Below, in pieces: positions 44,401-52,090 of a stretch of 64,000 nt of DNA. Source of the stretch: Artemisia argyi (lineage: Eukaryota > Streptophyta > Magnoliopsida > Asterales > Asteraceae). The DNA lies in contig CM060703.1 of assembly GCA_030686995.1 (NCBI GenBank), positions 118,774,861-118,838,860 of the forward strand, written 5' to 3'. The translations under genes were made by a program, and so were the position numbers. The notes under the pieces are model-generated. The model worked only from the letters and a program-made list of their open reading frames with translations, was not told the DNA's origin and did not search any database. How positions within the stretch are numbered: position 1 is the first letter of the stretch; the number at the start of each line of letters is the position of its first letter.

Positions 44401-46694
44401 AATGTACTAGTCATTGCTTGACCATTTGCCACTGATACTTGCAAAGGACACATAGTCTTAGTCTTACAACCCAACTTTTTGACAGTTTGCAGGTCAATAA
44501 AGTTGTGTGTGCTTCCACAATCTACAAGCACATGCACTCCTTGTCTTCTTACCAAACCTTTAACTCTCATTGTTTGGTAATTGTACACACCAGTGAGTGC
44601 ATTGAGTGAAATTTGTGGAACCATTTCAGTAGTGTGTTCAAACTCAGCAGCTAAACCATAATCCTCCATTTGACCCATATCATCACTAATCAAATTTGGG
44701 TCTACATCTTCATAATCTTCATCCACTATCACCTCTAGTGAATGCAACTGACCACTACATTTGTGTCTAGGCACATATTTTTGATCACAGTAAAAACAAA
44801 GATTCTTAGCCCTTTTTTCTTCTAATTCTTTTTGAGTCAATCTCTTAAAACCAGTTCTATTTTCACCACCAATTGGGGTTCTTGTGGTTGCAGGCAAATT
44901 CATGGGTCTATTAACTGGCCTAGGTAAAATTCCATCATCCCTATTAGCATAACCACTTTTGACATTAGAAGGATAAGAATTATACCTTGATTTTGTAGCC
45001 AAAAGAGTAGCTTCCTGCATTTTAGCCATTGAGAACAGATCAGCCAAACTCAATGGTTTAAACATTCTAACAGGCATACTAATTTCATCTTTTAAACCCC
45101 CAATGAACAGACTCATGGCAAGAGACTCAGTCAAATTCATCCTATTCAGCAGATCTTCAAACTTGTCTTGATAGACTTGTACTGTACTAGTCTGCTTCAA
45201 GTTTTTGAGTTCCACAATAGGATCTTCAAACACATTACCAAATCTCTTCAAGGCCTGCTCAGCATACACATCCCAATCACATCCATCTCCATAGTTTTTC
45301 AAGAACTGCTGATGCCACACCAAAGCTCTATCAGACAAATGCATGGCAGCCAATTCCACCTTCATGTTCTCTGGCACATCATCAATTCTAAAGAAATGCC
45401 TACATCTAAACAACCAGCTCTTAACATCATCTCCATTAAATCTTGGAAACTCAATCTTGGACATCCTACCATATTGGTTTGCCACTACACCACCATTTCT
45501 TGCATTATGAACATGAGAACCATTACTTGTTCCTTCTCCAGACCTCATCCTCATCATATCATTCTGCATTTGCTCCATTCTTCTTAACACGTCTTCAATG
45601 GTGTGCTGAAGTGACTCCATTGTAGTTTCTTGGGTTCTTGATGCGTTTCTTGTTTCCACCATGTCTACAGTATCATTACCACTCATCAACAATGATTTCT
45701 CACTGACCAATTGGGATAATGACTACTAGAACTGTTCTGGGTCACTCAATCCAACTGCTGCTTGCCAGCTTGTTCAAGATAAGAAAATTTAACGAGAATT
45801 TCGGCTTATCTTGTGGCCGTACAGTTGATTGACACCAACCGAATGAAAACAGAACAGTGAAATCAGTGGTGGCTGATTTCTTAAACCGGAATCTTGGTTT
45901 CTTGCCGGAATTTCGCCGGAGAAGATAACCGGAATATCAAGAAATGTCAGTTTAACACTTCTTGAATGAAAATGGTGCCAAGAAAGGGCTCTTGATACCA
46001 ATTGATATGTGTAAGATTTTAACAACCAGAATTCAAGAAAGAATTGTAGCCGTTATGAACAACAAACAGGAAATCATGAAGAAGAAGAAATGATTTCGTA
46101 TTTGAGATTCTTGATTCACTTTGATTAACAGAATTGAGATAGAAGGGTTACAATCAATTATTAGTGAATGCCTTACAAATGAGATACTAATCTCCTATTT
46201 ATACAACTGAAAACAAAGGCAAGCTAAGTAACTGATTTTCCCGCCAAAAGTCATAACTGACTTTTGGTTTGTTGACCCACACGTGCCAGTCACGTGGTCT
46301 CTTTCTAAACTTGTTTTTGACTTGTATCAACGTGCTGGACTGCCAGTAGCACCAAGCTCTTCTAACATTTGTTTTTGTAATAATTATAATGTAGTATGAT
46401 GCAGCTGAGATGATTGAAGAGGTAGAAACAGTGGAGCAAAAGTAAGTACAGTAGTTTGTTAGGATTGGTTAAAGGAAACTGTCATAGATGAATAGTGCCT
46501 GACATGCAACTTATTGCAGATCTTGCAGGGAGAGAGTGGAACTGTTCAAAAGGAAAAAGTTGGAACTTAAGGCTGCCAGGTCTGGCAAGCGCAATAAAGT
46601 TTCTCAAGTGGTGGAGAAAGAAAGTAGCAGTGACGAGTCTTCTAGTGATGAGGATAGTGACGATGCTGTTGACTGGAGAGCTAAGCATTTATAG
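29483..46694 (+). CDS. ZNF830: ZNF830-like U1-type zinc-finger protein, 7 coding exons, intact
   Basis: Coding exons: 29483-29571, 31734-31833, 32368-32569, 33579-33813, 35274-35349, 46395-46441 and 46520-46694 (stop TAG), giving 307 aa. All introns are GT-AG and phases agree throughout. Residues 39-61 form a CX2CX12HX5H finger (C39, C42, H55, H61) of the U1/matrin type. After a Lys/Pro-rich linker with two LP/IP-(S/E)NFFD motifs come KLIQEDLKEVDNRLEEEE and AAEMIEEVE, a basic coil, an SSSDESSSDEDSDD acidic tract and a terminal DWRAKHL. This order is that of animal ZNF830 (CCDC16), a nuclear protein linked to splicing and genome stability; a nuclear RNA-processing role here is inferred. Intron 5 spans 11 kb because of the antisense chromovirus array. 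An acceptor-like TTTAG at 29465 suggests a 5'-UTR intron; GTAAAT at about 46712 may start a 3'-UTR intron. Confidence 0.85.
29585..29845. repeat. 'aagcttat'-rich MITE-like sequence in intron 1
   Basis: There are many copies of gcttat / ataagc in both orientations, with 'taagcttatccaaacacccc' typical of common plant interspersed repeats. Termini and target duplication were not resolved. Confidence 0.35.
29950..30338. mobile_element. MITE-like element with 'aagcgct' inverted ends in intron 1
   Basis: The left end ccaaatagtcaaaagcc and the right end (reverse complement ccaaggtagttaaaggc) match with few differences. Inside each end GCGCTTAAGCGA / AAGCGCTCGCTTTT blocks form further inverted pairs. 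About 390 bp. A target duplication is not evident. Confidence 0.5.
30961..31190 (-). mobile_element. tRNA-derived SINE in intron 1
   Basis: On the minus strand the head contains a perfect pol III A box TGGCCTAGTGG (31168-31178) and a near-perfect B box AGTTCAATTCC (31124-31134). The body of about 230 bp ends in an A-rich tail region (cccaataaaaaaatcctg). It is flanked by direct repeats TAAGTTTGG at 30952-30960 and 31191-31199. This fits a plant SINE inserted antisense to the host gene. ORFs at 30849-31107 are inside it and not coding. Confidence 0.85.
32603..33260 (+). repeat. Tandem duplication of about 325 bp in intron 3
   Basis: Sequence from tattagtactatgtggg (32603) recurs at about 32927 with a few substitutions and small indels; both copies end with 'gacaagccatagaatatatt'. 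It lies wholly between coding exons 3 and 4, so the protein is unaffected. Confidence 0.85.
35771..36097 (-). repeat. Chromovirus LTR 1
   Basis: Plus strand starts TGATATGTGTAAG and ends GACTTTTATCA. It differs from the other two LTRs at one position seen by eye (ttttatca versus ttgtatca). Preceded by target duplication ACGTG. Confidence 0.9.
36098..36113 (-). other. Polypurine tract, unit 1
   Basis: The minus strand reads GTTAAGGGGAAGGAAT directly before the LTR start TGATA. The same tract lies at 41214-41229 in unit 2. Confidence 0.8.
36131..38683 (-). CDS. pol: Chromovirus pol (RT, RNase H, integrase, chromodomain), unit 1
   Basis: The frame is open for 850 codons with no ATG at its head; it continues directly after the TAG that closes the gag-protease frame. 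Reverse transcriptase core FFDD at residues 94-97; RNase H start ETDACG with D242; integrase zinc site H431/H438/C468/C471; catalytic D501, D561 and E597 (35 residues between the last two). The C-terminal chromodomain includes VLVQWSNGSEEEATWELYTD near residues 810-830. All key residues are present. It replicates the element through reverse transcription and chromatin-guided integration in the family generally. Whether this copy is expressed is unknown, since the upstream stop separates it from gag. Confidence 0.85.
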   Translation of the reverse strand: MNKSTVKDKFPIPMIEELIDELHGSVVFSKLDLRSGYHQIRMKEEDIHKTAFRTHDGHYEFLVMPFGLTNAPSTFQSLMNEIFKPYLRKFTLVFFDDILVYSKTLEEHLEHLRLILKTMQAHTLFAKRSKCTFGVSQVEYLGHIITDKGVATDPSKIAAMKEWPTPLNVKQLRGFLGLTGYYRRFIKGYGIISKPLTALLKKNSFEWSPSAQEAFEKLKSAMVQAPVLGLPNFDKEFIVETDACGTGIGAVLMQDGHPLAYLSKALSLKHQALSTYEKEFLAVIMALEKWKGYLMDRHFKIKTDHFSLKYLLSQRLTTPFQAKWLPKLLGYDYEIVYKKGSENIVADALSRKEMQGQLFALVATNVTSGLLQQIEDSWLTDEKLAKLIKQFEDPNFQSSKYTWSNGQLRRKGKLVVGNNESLRKQIFLQIHNEPIGGHSGVQVTMQKMSSICYWKGMRKMIKQWVRECDVCQRQKPDLSAYPGLLQPLPIPVKVWSDISMDFVEGLPKSHGKTAILVVVDRLSKYAHFVPLQHPFTAAQVAQVFLDNVYKLHGLPNTIVSDRDKIFLSVFWQSLFKALKVKLQMSTAYHPQSDGQTEVVNRCLECYLRCMSGEKPKEWVQWLSMAEFWYNTNFHTSIQTTPFEVLYGQAPPIHMPYLPGESSVEAVDRSMVVREQVVSMLKFHLLRAQNRMKSLADKHRTDRSFEVGVWVYLKLQPYRQTTARQSPYNKLSAKYYGPFQVVEKIGTVAYKLQLPSGNQIHPVFHVSQLKLCKGSVDQPGTLPMCNNEGLLTVFPVKIIDRRLGNVNNKPAVYVLVQWSNGSEEEATWELYTDLLKKYPDFDSEEANSSSI
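38684..40594 (-). CDS. gag: Chromovirus gag-protease and start of RT, closed by TAG, unit 1
   Basis: 636 aa from the ATG at 40594, about 290 bp after the primer site. A predicted coil at residues 30-55, Gag core about 85-240, zinc knuckle with C305/C308/H316/C318 (CX2CX7HX1C, as in plant chromoviruses), protease active-site motif VDCGSTHNFID with D397, then the N-terminal piece of reverse transcriptase. The frame ends at TAG (38684-38686) inside a conserved RT block, and the next codon continues pol in the same frame. Residue 173 is His here and Gln in unit 2. The context after TAG (TTGAAT) is not the tobamovirus-type readthrough signal. Confidence 0.85.
   Translation of the reverse strand: MVSEKSLLMSGNDTVDMVETRNASRTQETTMESLQHTIEDVLRRMEQMQNDMMRMRSGEGTSNGSHVHNARNGGVVANQYGRMSKIEFPRFNGDDVKSWLFRCRHFFRIDDVPENMKVELAAMHLSDRALVWHQQFLKNYGDGCDWDVYAEQALKRFGNVFEDPIVELKNLKHTSTVQVYQDKFEDLLNRMNLTESLAMSLFIGGLKDEISMPVRMFKPLSLADLFSMAKMQEATLLATKSRYNSYPSNVKSGYANRDDGILPRPVNRPMNLPATTRTPIGGENRTGFKRLTQKELEEKRAKNLCFYCDQKYVPRHKCSGQLHSLEVIVDEDYEDVDPNLISDDMGQMEDYGLAAEFEHTTEMVPQISLNALTGVYNYQTMRVKGLVRRQGVHVLVDCGSTHNFIDLQTVKKLGCKTKTMCPLQVSVANGQAMTSTLICCGLALTMGEDTYMIDAMVLPLGGCEVVLGIQWLSTLGEIMCNFEKLTMRFTVGNKKVLLRGSQQATLQWMQPRGQNNAMLNSMSLCICPAEVCSMQGELIESQKIDAVLNDFTEVFEVPTTLPPNRSHDHQIPLLPNTPPVNIRPYRHPPSQKDAIEQMVKELLEAGVIRSSQSSFSSPIVMVKKKDGSWRMCVDYR
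40870..40884 (-). other. Primer-binding site, initiator tRNA-Met type, unit 1
   Basis: The minus strand reads TGGTATCAAGAGCCC two bases from LTR 2 (40887). It resembles the iMet-type TGGTATCAGAGC with one extra A. Unit 2 has the same at 45986-46000. Confidence 0.75.
40887..41213 (-). repeat. Chromovirus LTR 2, shared by both units
   Basis: The middle 327-bp LTR serves as 5' LTR of unit 1 and 3' LTR of unit 2. It is bordered by internal sequence on both sides with no target duplication, the hallmark of a tandem array made by recombination. Confidence 0.9.
41247..43799 (-). CDS. pol: Chromovirus pol, unit 2
   Basis: 850 codons, the same as unit 1 except for one residue (QTI here, QTT there, near residue 720) and at least one silent change at about 42864. 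All catalytic residues listed for unit 1 are kept: FFDD 94-97, D242, H431/H438/C468/C471, D501, D561, E597. It also begins directly after a TAG without its own ATG. Confidence 0.85.
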   Translation of the reverse strand: MNKSTVKDKFPIPMIEELIDELHGSVVFSKLDLRSGYHQIRMKEEDIHKTAFRTHDGHYEFLVMPFGLTNAPSTFQSLMNEIFKPYLRKFTLVFFDDILVYSKTLEEHLEHLRLILKTMQAHTLFAKRSKCTFGVSQVEYLGHIITDKGVATDPSKIAAMKEWPTPLNVKQLRGFLGLTGYYRRFIKGYGIISKPLTALLKKNSFEWSPSAQEAFEKLKSAMVQAPVLGLPNFDKEFIVETDACGTGIGAVLMQDGHPLAYLSKALSLKHQALSTYEKEFLAVIMALEKWKGYLMDRHFKIKTDHFSLKYLLSQRLTTPFQAKWLPKLLGYDYEIVYKKGSENIVADALSRKEMQGQLFALVATNVTSGLLQQIEDSWLTDEKLAKLIKQFEDPNFQSSKYTWSNGQLRRKGKLVVGNNESLRKQIFLQIHNEPIGGHSGVQVTMQKMSSICYWKGMRKMIKQWVRECDVCQRQKPDLSAYPGLLQPLPIPVKVWSDISMDFVEGLPKSHGKTAILVVVDRLSKYAHFVPLQHPFTAAQVAQVFLDNVYKLHGLPNTIVSDRDKIFLSVFWQSLFKALKVKLQMSTAYHPQSDGQTEVVNRCLECYLRCMSGEKPKEWVQWLSMAEFWYNTNFHTSIQTTPFEVLYGQAPPIHMPYLPGESSVEAVDRSMVVREQVVSMLKFHLLRAQNRMKSLADKHRTDRSFEVGVWVYLKLQPYRQTIARQSPYNKLSAKYYGPFQVVEKIGTVAYKLQLPSGNQIHPVFHVSQLKLCKGSVDQPGTLPMCNNEGLLTVFPVKIIDRRLGNVNNKPAVYVLVQWSNGSEEEATWELYTDLLKKYPDFDSEEANSSSI
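43800..45710 (-). CDS. gag: Chromovirus gag-protease, closed by the same TAG, unit 2
   Basis: 636 aa, identical to unit 1 except Gln173. Zinc knuckle (C305/C308/H316/C318) and protease D397 are intact. It ends with TAG at 43800-43802, at exactly the corresponding codon, so the break predates the tandem duplication or belongs to the parental element. Confidence 0.85.
   Translation of the reverse strand: MVSEKSLLMSGNDTVDMVETRNASRTQETTMESLQHTIEDVLRRMEQMQNDMMRMRSGEGTSNGSHVHNARNGGVVANQYGRMSKIEFPRFNGDDVKSWLFRCRHFFRIDDVPENMKVELAAMHLSDRALVWHQQFLKNYGDGCDWDVYAEQALKRFGNVFEDPIVELKNLKQTSTVQVYQDKFEDLLNRMNLTESLAMSLFIGGLKDEISMPVRMFKPLSLADLFSMAKMQEATLLATKSRYNSYPSNVKSGYANRDDGILPRPVNRPMNLPATTRTPIGGENRTGFKRLTQKELEEKRAKNLCFYCDQKYVPRHKCSGQLHSLEVIVDEDYEDVDPNLISDDMGQMEDYGLAAEFEHTTEMVPQISLNALTGVYNYQTMRVKGLVRRQGVHVLVDCGSTHNFIDLQTVKKLGCKTKTMCPLQVSVANGQAMTSTLICCGLALTMGEDTYMIDAMVLPLGGCEVVLGIQWLSTLGEIMCNFEKLTMRFTVGNKKVLLRGSQQATLQWMQPRGQNNAMLNSMSLCICPAEVCSMQGELIESQKIDAVLNDFTEVFEVPTTLPPNRSHDHQIPLLPNTPPVNIRPYRHPPSQKDAIEQMVKELLEAGVIRSSQSSFSSPIVMVKKKDGSWRMCVDYR
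46003..46329 (-). repeat. Chromovirus LTR 3
   Basis: 327 bp, the outer 5' LTR of the array in its own orientation. Followed by target duplication ACGTG at 46330-46334 and then 60 bp of intron before coding exon 6 of the ZNF830-like gene. Confidence 0.9.
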
Positions 46695-48470
46695 ACACAA
46701 TTCACTTGCTGGTAAATTCTCTCCACTATGTTTCCTGTTGGTTTGTTTGATAATTGACTGGATCTAGAGGTTTTAAAATTAGGAGATTAGTTAATGTGCT
46801 AAAACTTGGAATTTTTTAGAATGAGATGGGTTACCCGTAAACTCTTTTAGTCCTTTTAAAATTAATAGAAATAAGTAACTTGTTCTATATGATCATAAAT
46901 ATTACGATAATATTAAAATTTCGAACAAAGCGTACTATGATGCGTGCATTATAAATATACCTTTGATGACCTTCAACCTGCATAACCAAAATCAACTCGA
47001 CTCATAACTAAGTTTGTCTAGATTACCACCTCTATGTGGAATTATTGTATTATAGATGCGCATCTAACCTGTTTTCAATCGTTTGGCAGATTAAAGTTTT
47101 GACCAAGCTTTTAAGGAGTGAGATATTGGTACCTCGTGTTGTAAATGTTCATATAAAAGATCAAGCTTTAAACTTTTCAAGCTAGTATTCTTGGTCGTCA
47201 ATTGGTCTTGAAGATGATTGCTTGGAGTAATGCAGTCGTTAATTCTGATCACTTTGTTTTGAAGAATACACGTACGTTATTCCCATTACATGATGTGAAA
47301 GTTGCACTTTCTAACTTGTTAAGCACGTACTCCATGTAAAATATTCTCACTTCCTTGACAAGGCCAAAGAATGTGTTATGTTAGGAGTTTATAACACCCA
47401 TGAGACTGGGAACTTGCATTATGGTTTGTGTCTAATGTTTTTTCATGAAACTTTAGACCGTATATTTAGGGTACACTTGGAGTTGTTTCATTGTCGATGC
47501 ATAACCGTGACCTAACTTAGCTGTTTGGCGAGATTTTGTATATATCTGAGAAATAGCTCAATGAATTGGTAAATTTATCAGTACTTGAATTTCACCGAAC
47601 ATTTTAAGTCTTTAGAAATTATGTGGGGATTAGTAAGGTCTAACATTTAATTGGCAACTGAATCTGAATGTTGAGCTTGAACGCAAATTATCTTAGCAGG
47701 GTATACGGTGAAAAGATGTAAATGAAATTACAATGGAGGGATACAACATGACATCTAAACCTAAAAATCTAAAATGACCCTTGCAACATTGATGACACCA
47801 CCCTAAACTGACACTGAGGGGACTGATGCGAACTTTAGAACATAACACAAAGAACTGTGAATGCTACCGAAGATTTTACTTGTACCTCGACTGCCAAAGC
47901 TGAAAATTTTAGGAGCACCAAAACTAAAAGTTGATCTAGATGTTACTCAATCGTTCTGATCCATTTACATTGACCCAATAGATCCAAATGTGATCCATTG
48001 ATTCAAGAAGCAATATATTAGATGCACATTTACACAAATTAGCATGTAGCGATCAACCTGGCCCGAACTCTATAAATTAATTTTGTATAGTGTGATATCT
48101 TTATGCCATCGTTCTTGTCATCCATACTGTTGAATGTGAATGGGTTACAGTAGAACCCCCCTCCCCACCCCTGTCAATCTACTCACATGAACGCTTGAAA
48201 TCAATAAATGAAACTAAAATTGTGGCAATGGCAAAAATTCATACATTAGATGATGGGGACAATATACCTATGACTCGTATAGTGTCCGCCATAGATGATA
48301 AGGATGATGACCCGAGTTTTTGACTGTTTGGGCTGAGAGAAGCATGCGTTTGATGCTCGATTGTAGATAGGGTAGTTGTGGACCAAAAATTCTTCTAATC
48401 ACGCCTTTTGGTCCACAATTACATTGCTCTCCTGCATGATTTATAACTTTTTTTATTACACACTACATTA
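46695..48470. other. 3' flank of the ZNF830-like gene, no further gene seen
   Basis: GTAAAT near 46712 and a CAG at about 47089 could bound a 3'-UTR intron. The rest is AT-rich with short incidental ORFs only. Confidence 0.4.
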
Positions 48471-48472
48471 GT

Positions 48473-49560
48473 TATCAGCTATATAAAGAATTGAGGAGTT
48501 TAGTAATCACTAATTTTTTTTGGCAGATTAGTTTTCAGATGGTCGATAGATAAGTTCTTTTTTAAGTATGTCCGGCATCATTCAAGTGGTTAGTCGTAGT
48601 AGCTGTTACTAGTCACGTATTCACGTTCATCACTTTGTTAATAGCTACCCAAAACCCAAATGTTTCAAAGGTTGTCCTTTACGTGTGACTGAGGATTCAA
48701 ATTAACATACCATCTAATTCTGATAGAAAATCTGTGGTTTTTATAGGGCCTAACAGTTATACGTGGTTATCTAAAGCTTTGTATGGTTCCATATGATTCT
48801 GTTATCCTATATTCCATTGTTATATGGTACATCTTCTACAAGTGGTGATGATTCAATACATATTTCATGTGTTTACCTAATATTAATCAGTATTTCACAT
48901 GACATCTATTAATTGTTCGAGTCACACATCAGTATCGATATGTGTCGCTGTCTGACTACGAAGTGGTGCAACTACTCCCCTATCCTCTGTATGATTAAGA
49001 ATTTAGAATTTTCTTGTTATACAAATAGCATCAACTATCAACTACATAGCGATAAATTGAGGAGCATTTTAATTTCCTAAGCTTTTTGGTTTCTTAGTTT
49101 TCAGATGGTCGATAGATAAGTTGCTTGTTAAGGATGTTGGGCATCAGTCAAATAGTTAAGTAGTTGTTATTAGTCATGTTCATCACTTTTGTAATAGCTT
49201 CCCAAGACTCAAAGTGTCAATGGTTGTACATTACGGGTAACTGAAGATTCAAATCAACATAATATCTTATTTTGCCAGAAGAAGTTAGATTCAAATCAGA
49301 GTCTTGCAAATAGGGCCTAACAGTTATATATTGTTATCTAAAGCTTTGTGTGATTCCAGATGATATCTATCACGCTTCTTTTTTCGACGTACTTCAATTA
49401 CTGATTGTTATTTACCTATCTGGTATGTTTTCTACAAGTAGTGATGGTTCAATCACATACCCGGAGTTTAGCACATAAGGAGTACTAAATTAGTATTTCA
49501 CATGACATCTGGTTTGAGTCACAGATCAGTATTGAACTATTGATTATGCGACTTTGTAGT
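48473..49560 (+). repeat. Diverged tandem duplication, about 540 bp units
   Basis: Blocks such as agttttcagatggtcgatag, cctaacagttat, ttatctaaagctttg and 'tatttcacatgacatct' occur in the same order in 48473-48990 and 49027-49560. Divergence is clear by eye, so this is an old duplication of non-coding DNA. Confidence 0.7.
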
Positions 49561-49596
49561 AATTGTTTTTAGGTCTGCTATATTTTATAGACATTA

Positions 49597-49621
49597 CTAG
49601 TTATAATGCCCGCGCAAGCGC

Positions 49622-49625
<4 letters not shown>
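49597..49625 (-). mobile_element. Helitron-type 3' terminus
   Basis: The minus strand ends with a hairpin CCGCGC-TT-GCGCGG, then GCATTATAA and CTAG before a T. This is the hairpin-then-CTRR(T) ending of Helitrons. The element would extend to the right; its 5' TC end was not found. A 40-base poly-T run (about 49623-49662) abuts it. Confidence 0.5.
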
Positions 49626-49667
<42 letters not shown>

Positions 49668-49999
49668 TTTGAAATAATTATTTAAAAATTTTAATCCTAT
49701 TGTTAATTGCATCTTATCTATATTTTTTGTATTTATCTTCTACTTGTGTTGTGGATAAATATAAAATAAATAATCCTTTTTTAAATATCTTATCTATATT
49801 TTTTGTATTTATCTTCTATTTGTGATATGGATAAATATAAAATATTACCTAACAAGAAAATAATCTTTTTTTTAATAAAATTATTACTAAATCAGGTATG
49901 AATTGATTTTTTTGAAATGCAAAATTCCGGGGTTTTATTTTATTATATAAAAGATTAATTTTCTATTTGTTCTAAATTCAAATCTATTTAATCTAAAAT

Positions 50000-50620
50000 G
50001 TGATAATCATAGTGATGACATATAATACGGATAGCAGGCTTATTGGGCTTGGATCATATTATACACATTTGGGCCCCGACCCAACAAACGAACATACCGG
50101 GCTATTAAACCTAATAATAGATGAGTTACGGCTCGGACATACAGAGACGCACGCAGATCATCCAAAGGACACTTCCGTAGTCCCACAACGGACCAACCAT
50201 GGGCCGCGGAAGATGATTTGTGTTCGCAATCACGATTATAGTGGATCCTTACCCGACAAGAGTCCACTCTGGCCACTAACCATAAAAAGCGAAATACTAG
50301 GAAACCCTAGTATTGAACTCGCCTATAAAAGGGGGTTCTCACACACTTTACGAGGTATGACTTTCTCACACATAAATACACACTCCAAACATTCTCTGAC
50401 AATTATGGTTACTTACTCTCACGCCGGAGCTTAATCGTGAGGTCAGTCTCTACGGTAAGGCTAACGGTTTACTCTCATTTTTACAAAGAATCATTTTATC
50501 ACTTGGATTAGTGCAAGCTTGGCCCATCAGCGGCCCATTAAAGCAGCCCAATACGCATTCTTAACTCCGATCTATACCCCTCACATATTCATGGCCCGTA
50601 CATGACTGCAGGTCAATTTG
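50000..50620 (+). other. LTR-like fragment with a TATA box
   Basis: GC-richer than its surroundings. TATAAAAG at 50324-50331 is followed by ttctcacacactttac and ctcacgccggagcttaat, a layout I associate with plant retroelement R/U5 regions. I found no second copy, primer site or target duplication. The ORF 50000-50434 lacks recognisable domains and is probably not coding. Confidence 0.35.
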
Positions 50621-50639
50621 AGATGCATTTTTATTATTC

Positions 50640-51201
50640 CTTTTAGACTTTTTTAATAAATATTAAAAATAAATTATTATAATTTTATAATTTTAGATTG
50701 GTTTTTAGAAATAAAGATAAACTAATATGTCTTTTTTGATTGGAACCTATTCTGACCCTCGACGTTTAGCTGCTGCCTCTGGTTCAGAATATGTAAGAGG
50801 CGTTTTATAATTGGATTAAAGATAGTAGTGTGGTTTATCCTTCTAAATAGTTAAATCAGAGCACTAAAGCAATACCATTATTTTCGTCTACTATGGAGTG
50901 ACATGATTTTGACTCAGTTTAATGGATGGATAAACATGTGGCTTAGTATTTAGTAATCCACTTTATCTATAGCTTTATATTGTTACTTTTATAGATTGTT
51001 TGGTTTTAGTACATGTCATTTTACACCTATCTTGTTAAGCGATTATGGTATGTTACGAATGCATTTAACAATTTAGTAATGACCTTATTATCTTTTTCTA
51101 AAGAAACAAAAGGATATACTTTATTTTTCTGTACAGCCTTATATTCTGTATGGTTTAGTGGTATATAAATATAAACAGGTAGTGGTTTGGGGCACTGTGT
51201 T

Positions 51202-51241
<40 letters not shown>

Positions 51242-52014
51242 CTAAGTGATGGCCTAAACTTCTCAAATATGATAATTAGCAAGGAGTGGTTGCTCCAAAG
51301 ACAAGCATTTGTGGGTTTAGAATTCAATATCTATTAGTATCAGTTTAATATGTGATGAATAACTTTGAGTGGTCTAAAGTTCCAAATATAAACAGTTAGT
51401 GGTTTATGGCATTTTGAGTGTAGACTTTCCATTTTCAATATAAACTAAGTTCTTAAAATAACAAGCCACTTTGTGAGCTTATAACTTTTTAAGTGATAAC
51501 TTAAACTTGGATAGAAGTATAATTAAGCAGTGCTCTTTTTAGTACTTAACTATATGCTGATAGAAGAACAAACATAATTGATTATTAGAACAAAAATGGT
51601 GCGTTTGAAGGTGTGGTTTTCAAACAAATTAGACCACTTTTAAAGTTAAAATACTCGATACATTGTTTGAATGAATGTATTGCGTTTTTTCTGTTATGTA
51701 CAGTAATACTAAAGAGGTTAGGTGATCAAATTAGTGAATGGCCTATTCATCACTCATTTGAACTTTGAACTTTGAACTTTGAACTTTGAACTTTGAACTT
51801 TGAACTTTGAACCAAATTTAAGTGACTTGTATTATAGGTAATGACACTAAAGACATTTAAATGATAATAATAAAACATTGTTATTCCTTTGTGCCATGCA
51901 CACCGCCGTCCAACAACCAAAATTGTTGTTATCAAATTAAGACTCCATTTGAGTTGTAATAAATAAGTGAAAAAAGGTGAAGCTTGCTAAAGCGCACTAG
52001 GTTCGCTAATAAAC
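50640..52014. other. AT-rich intergenic DNA with simple repeats
   Basis: A poly-A run at about 51202-51239 and an exact TTTGAAC x 8 array at 51757-51812. No gene is seen. Confidence 0.6.
51757..51812 (+). repeat. (TTTGAAC)8 microsatellite
   Basis: Eight perfect 7-bp copies. Confidence 0.95.
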
Positions 52015-52090
52015 CAGGTTTAGGAAGCCCAATTATATGTGCCATACTTGGCAACGCATGCCACCAATCACAAATACTTAAAGTTTGGGA

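Larger units (their letters stand above)
35771..46329 (-). mobile_element. Tandem chromovirus array (LTR-internal-LTR-internal-LTR), Reina-like
   Basis: Three 327-bp LTRs (35771-36097, 40887-41213, 46003-46329) and two 4,789-bp internal regions repeat with an exact 5,116-bp period. Only one target duplication exists, ACGTG at 35766-35770 and 46330-46334. This points to one insertion expanded by unequal LTR recombination. Each internal region has an iMet-type primer site, a gag-protease ORF, a pol ORF with chromodomain, and a polypurine tract. Short LTRs and a 5.4-kb unit suit the Reina clade (inference). By eye the internal copies differ at three positions and the left LTR at one. The array is antisense inside intron 5 of the ZNF830-like gene. 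Confidence 0.9.

Noticed and set aside
50000..50434. 144-aa plus-strand ORF in the LTR-like fragment
   Set aside because: Spans a TATA box and promoter-like DNA, has no recognisable domain, and overlaps a similar ORF on the other strand.
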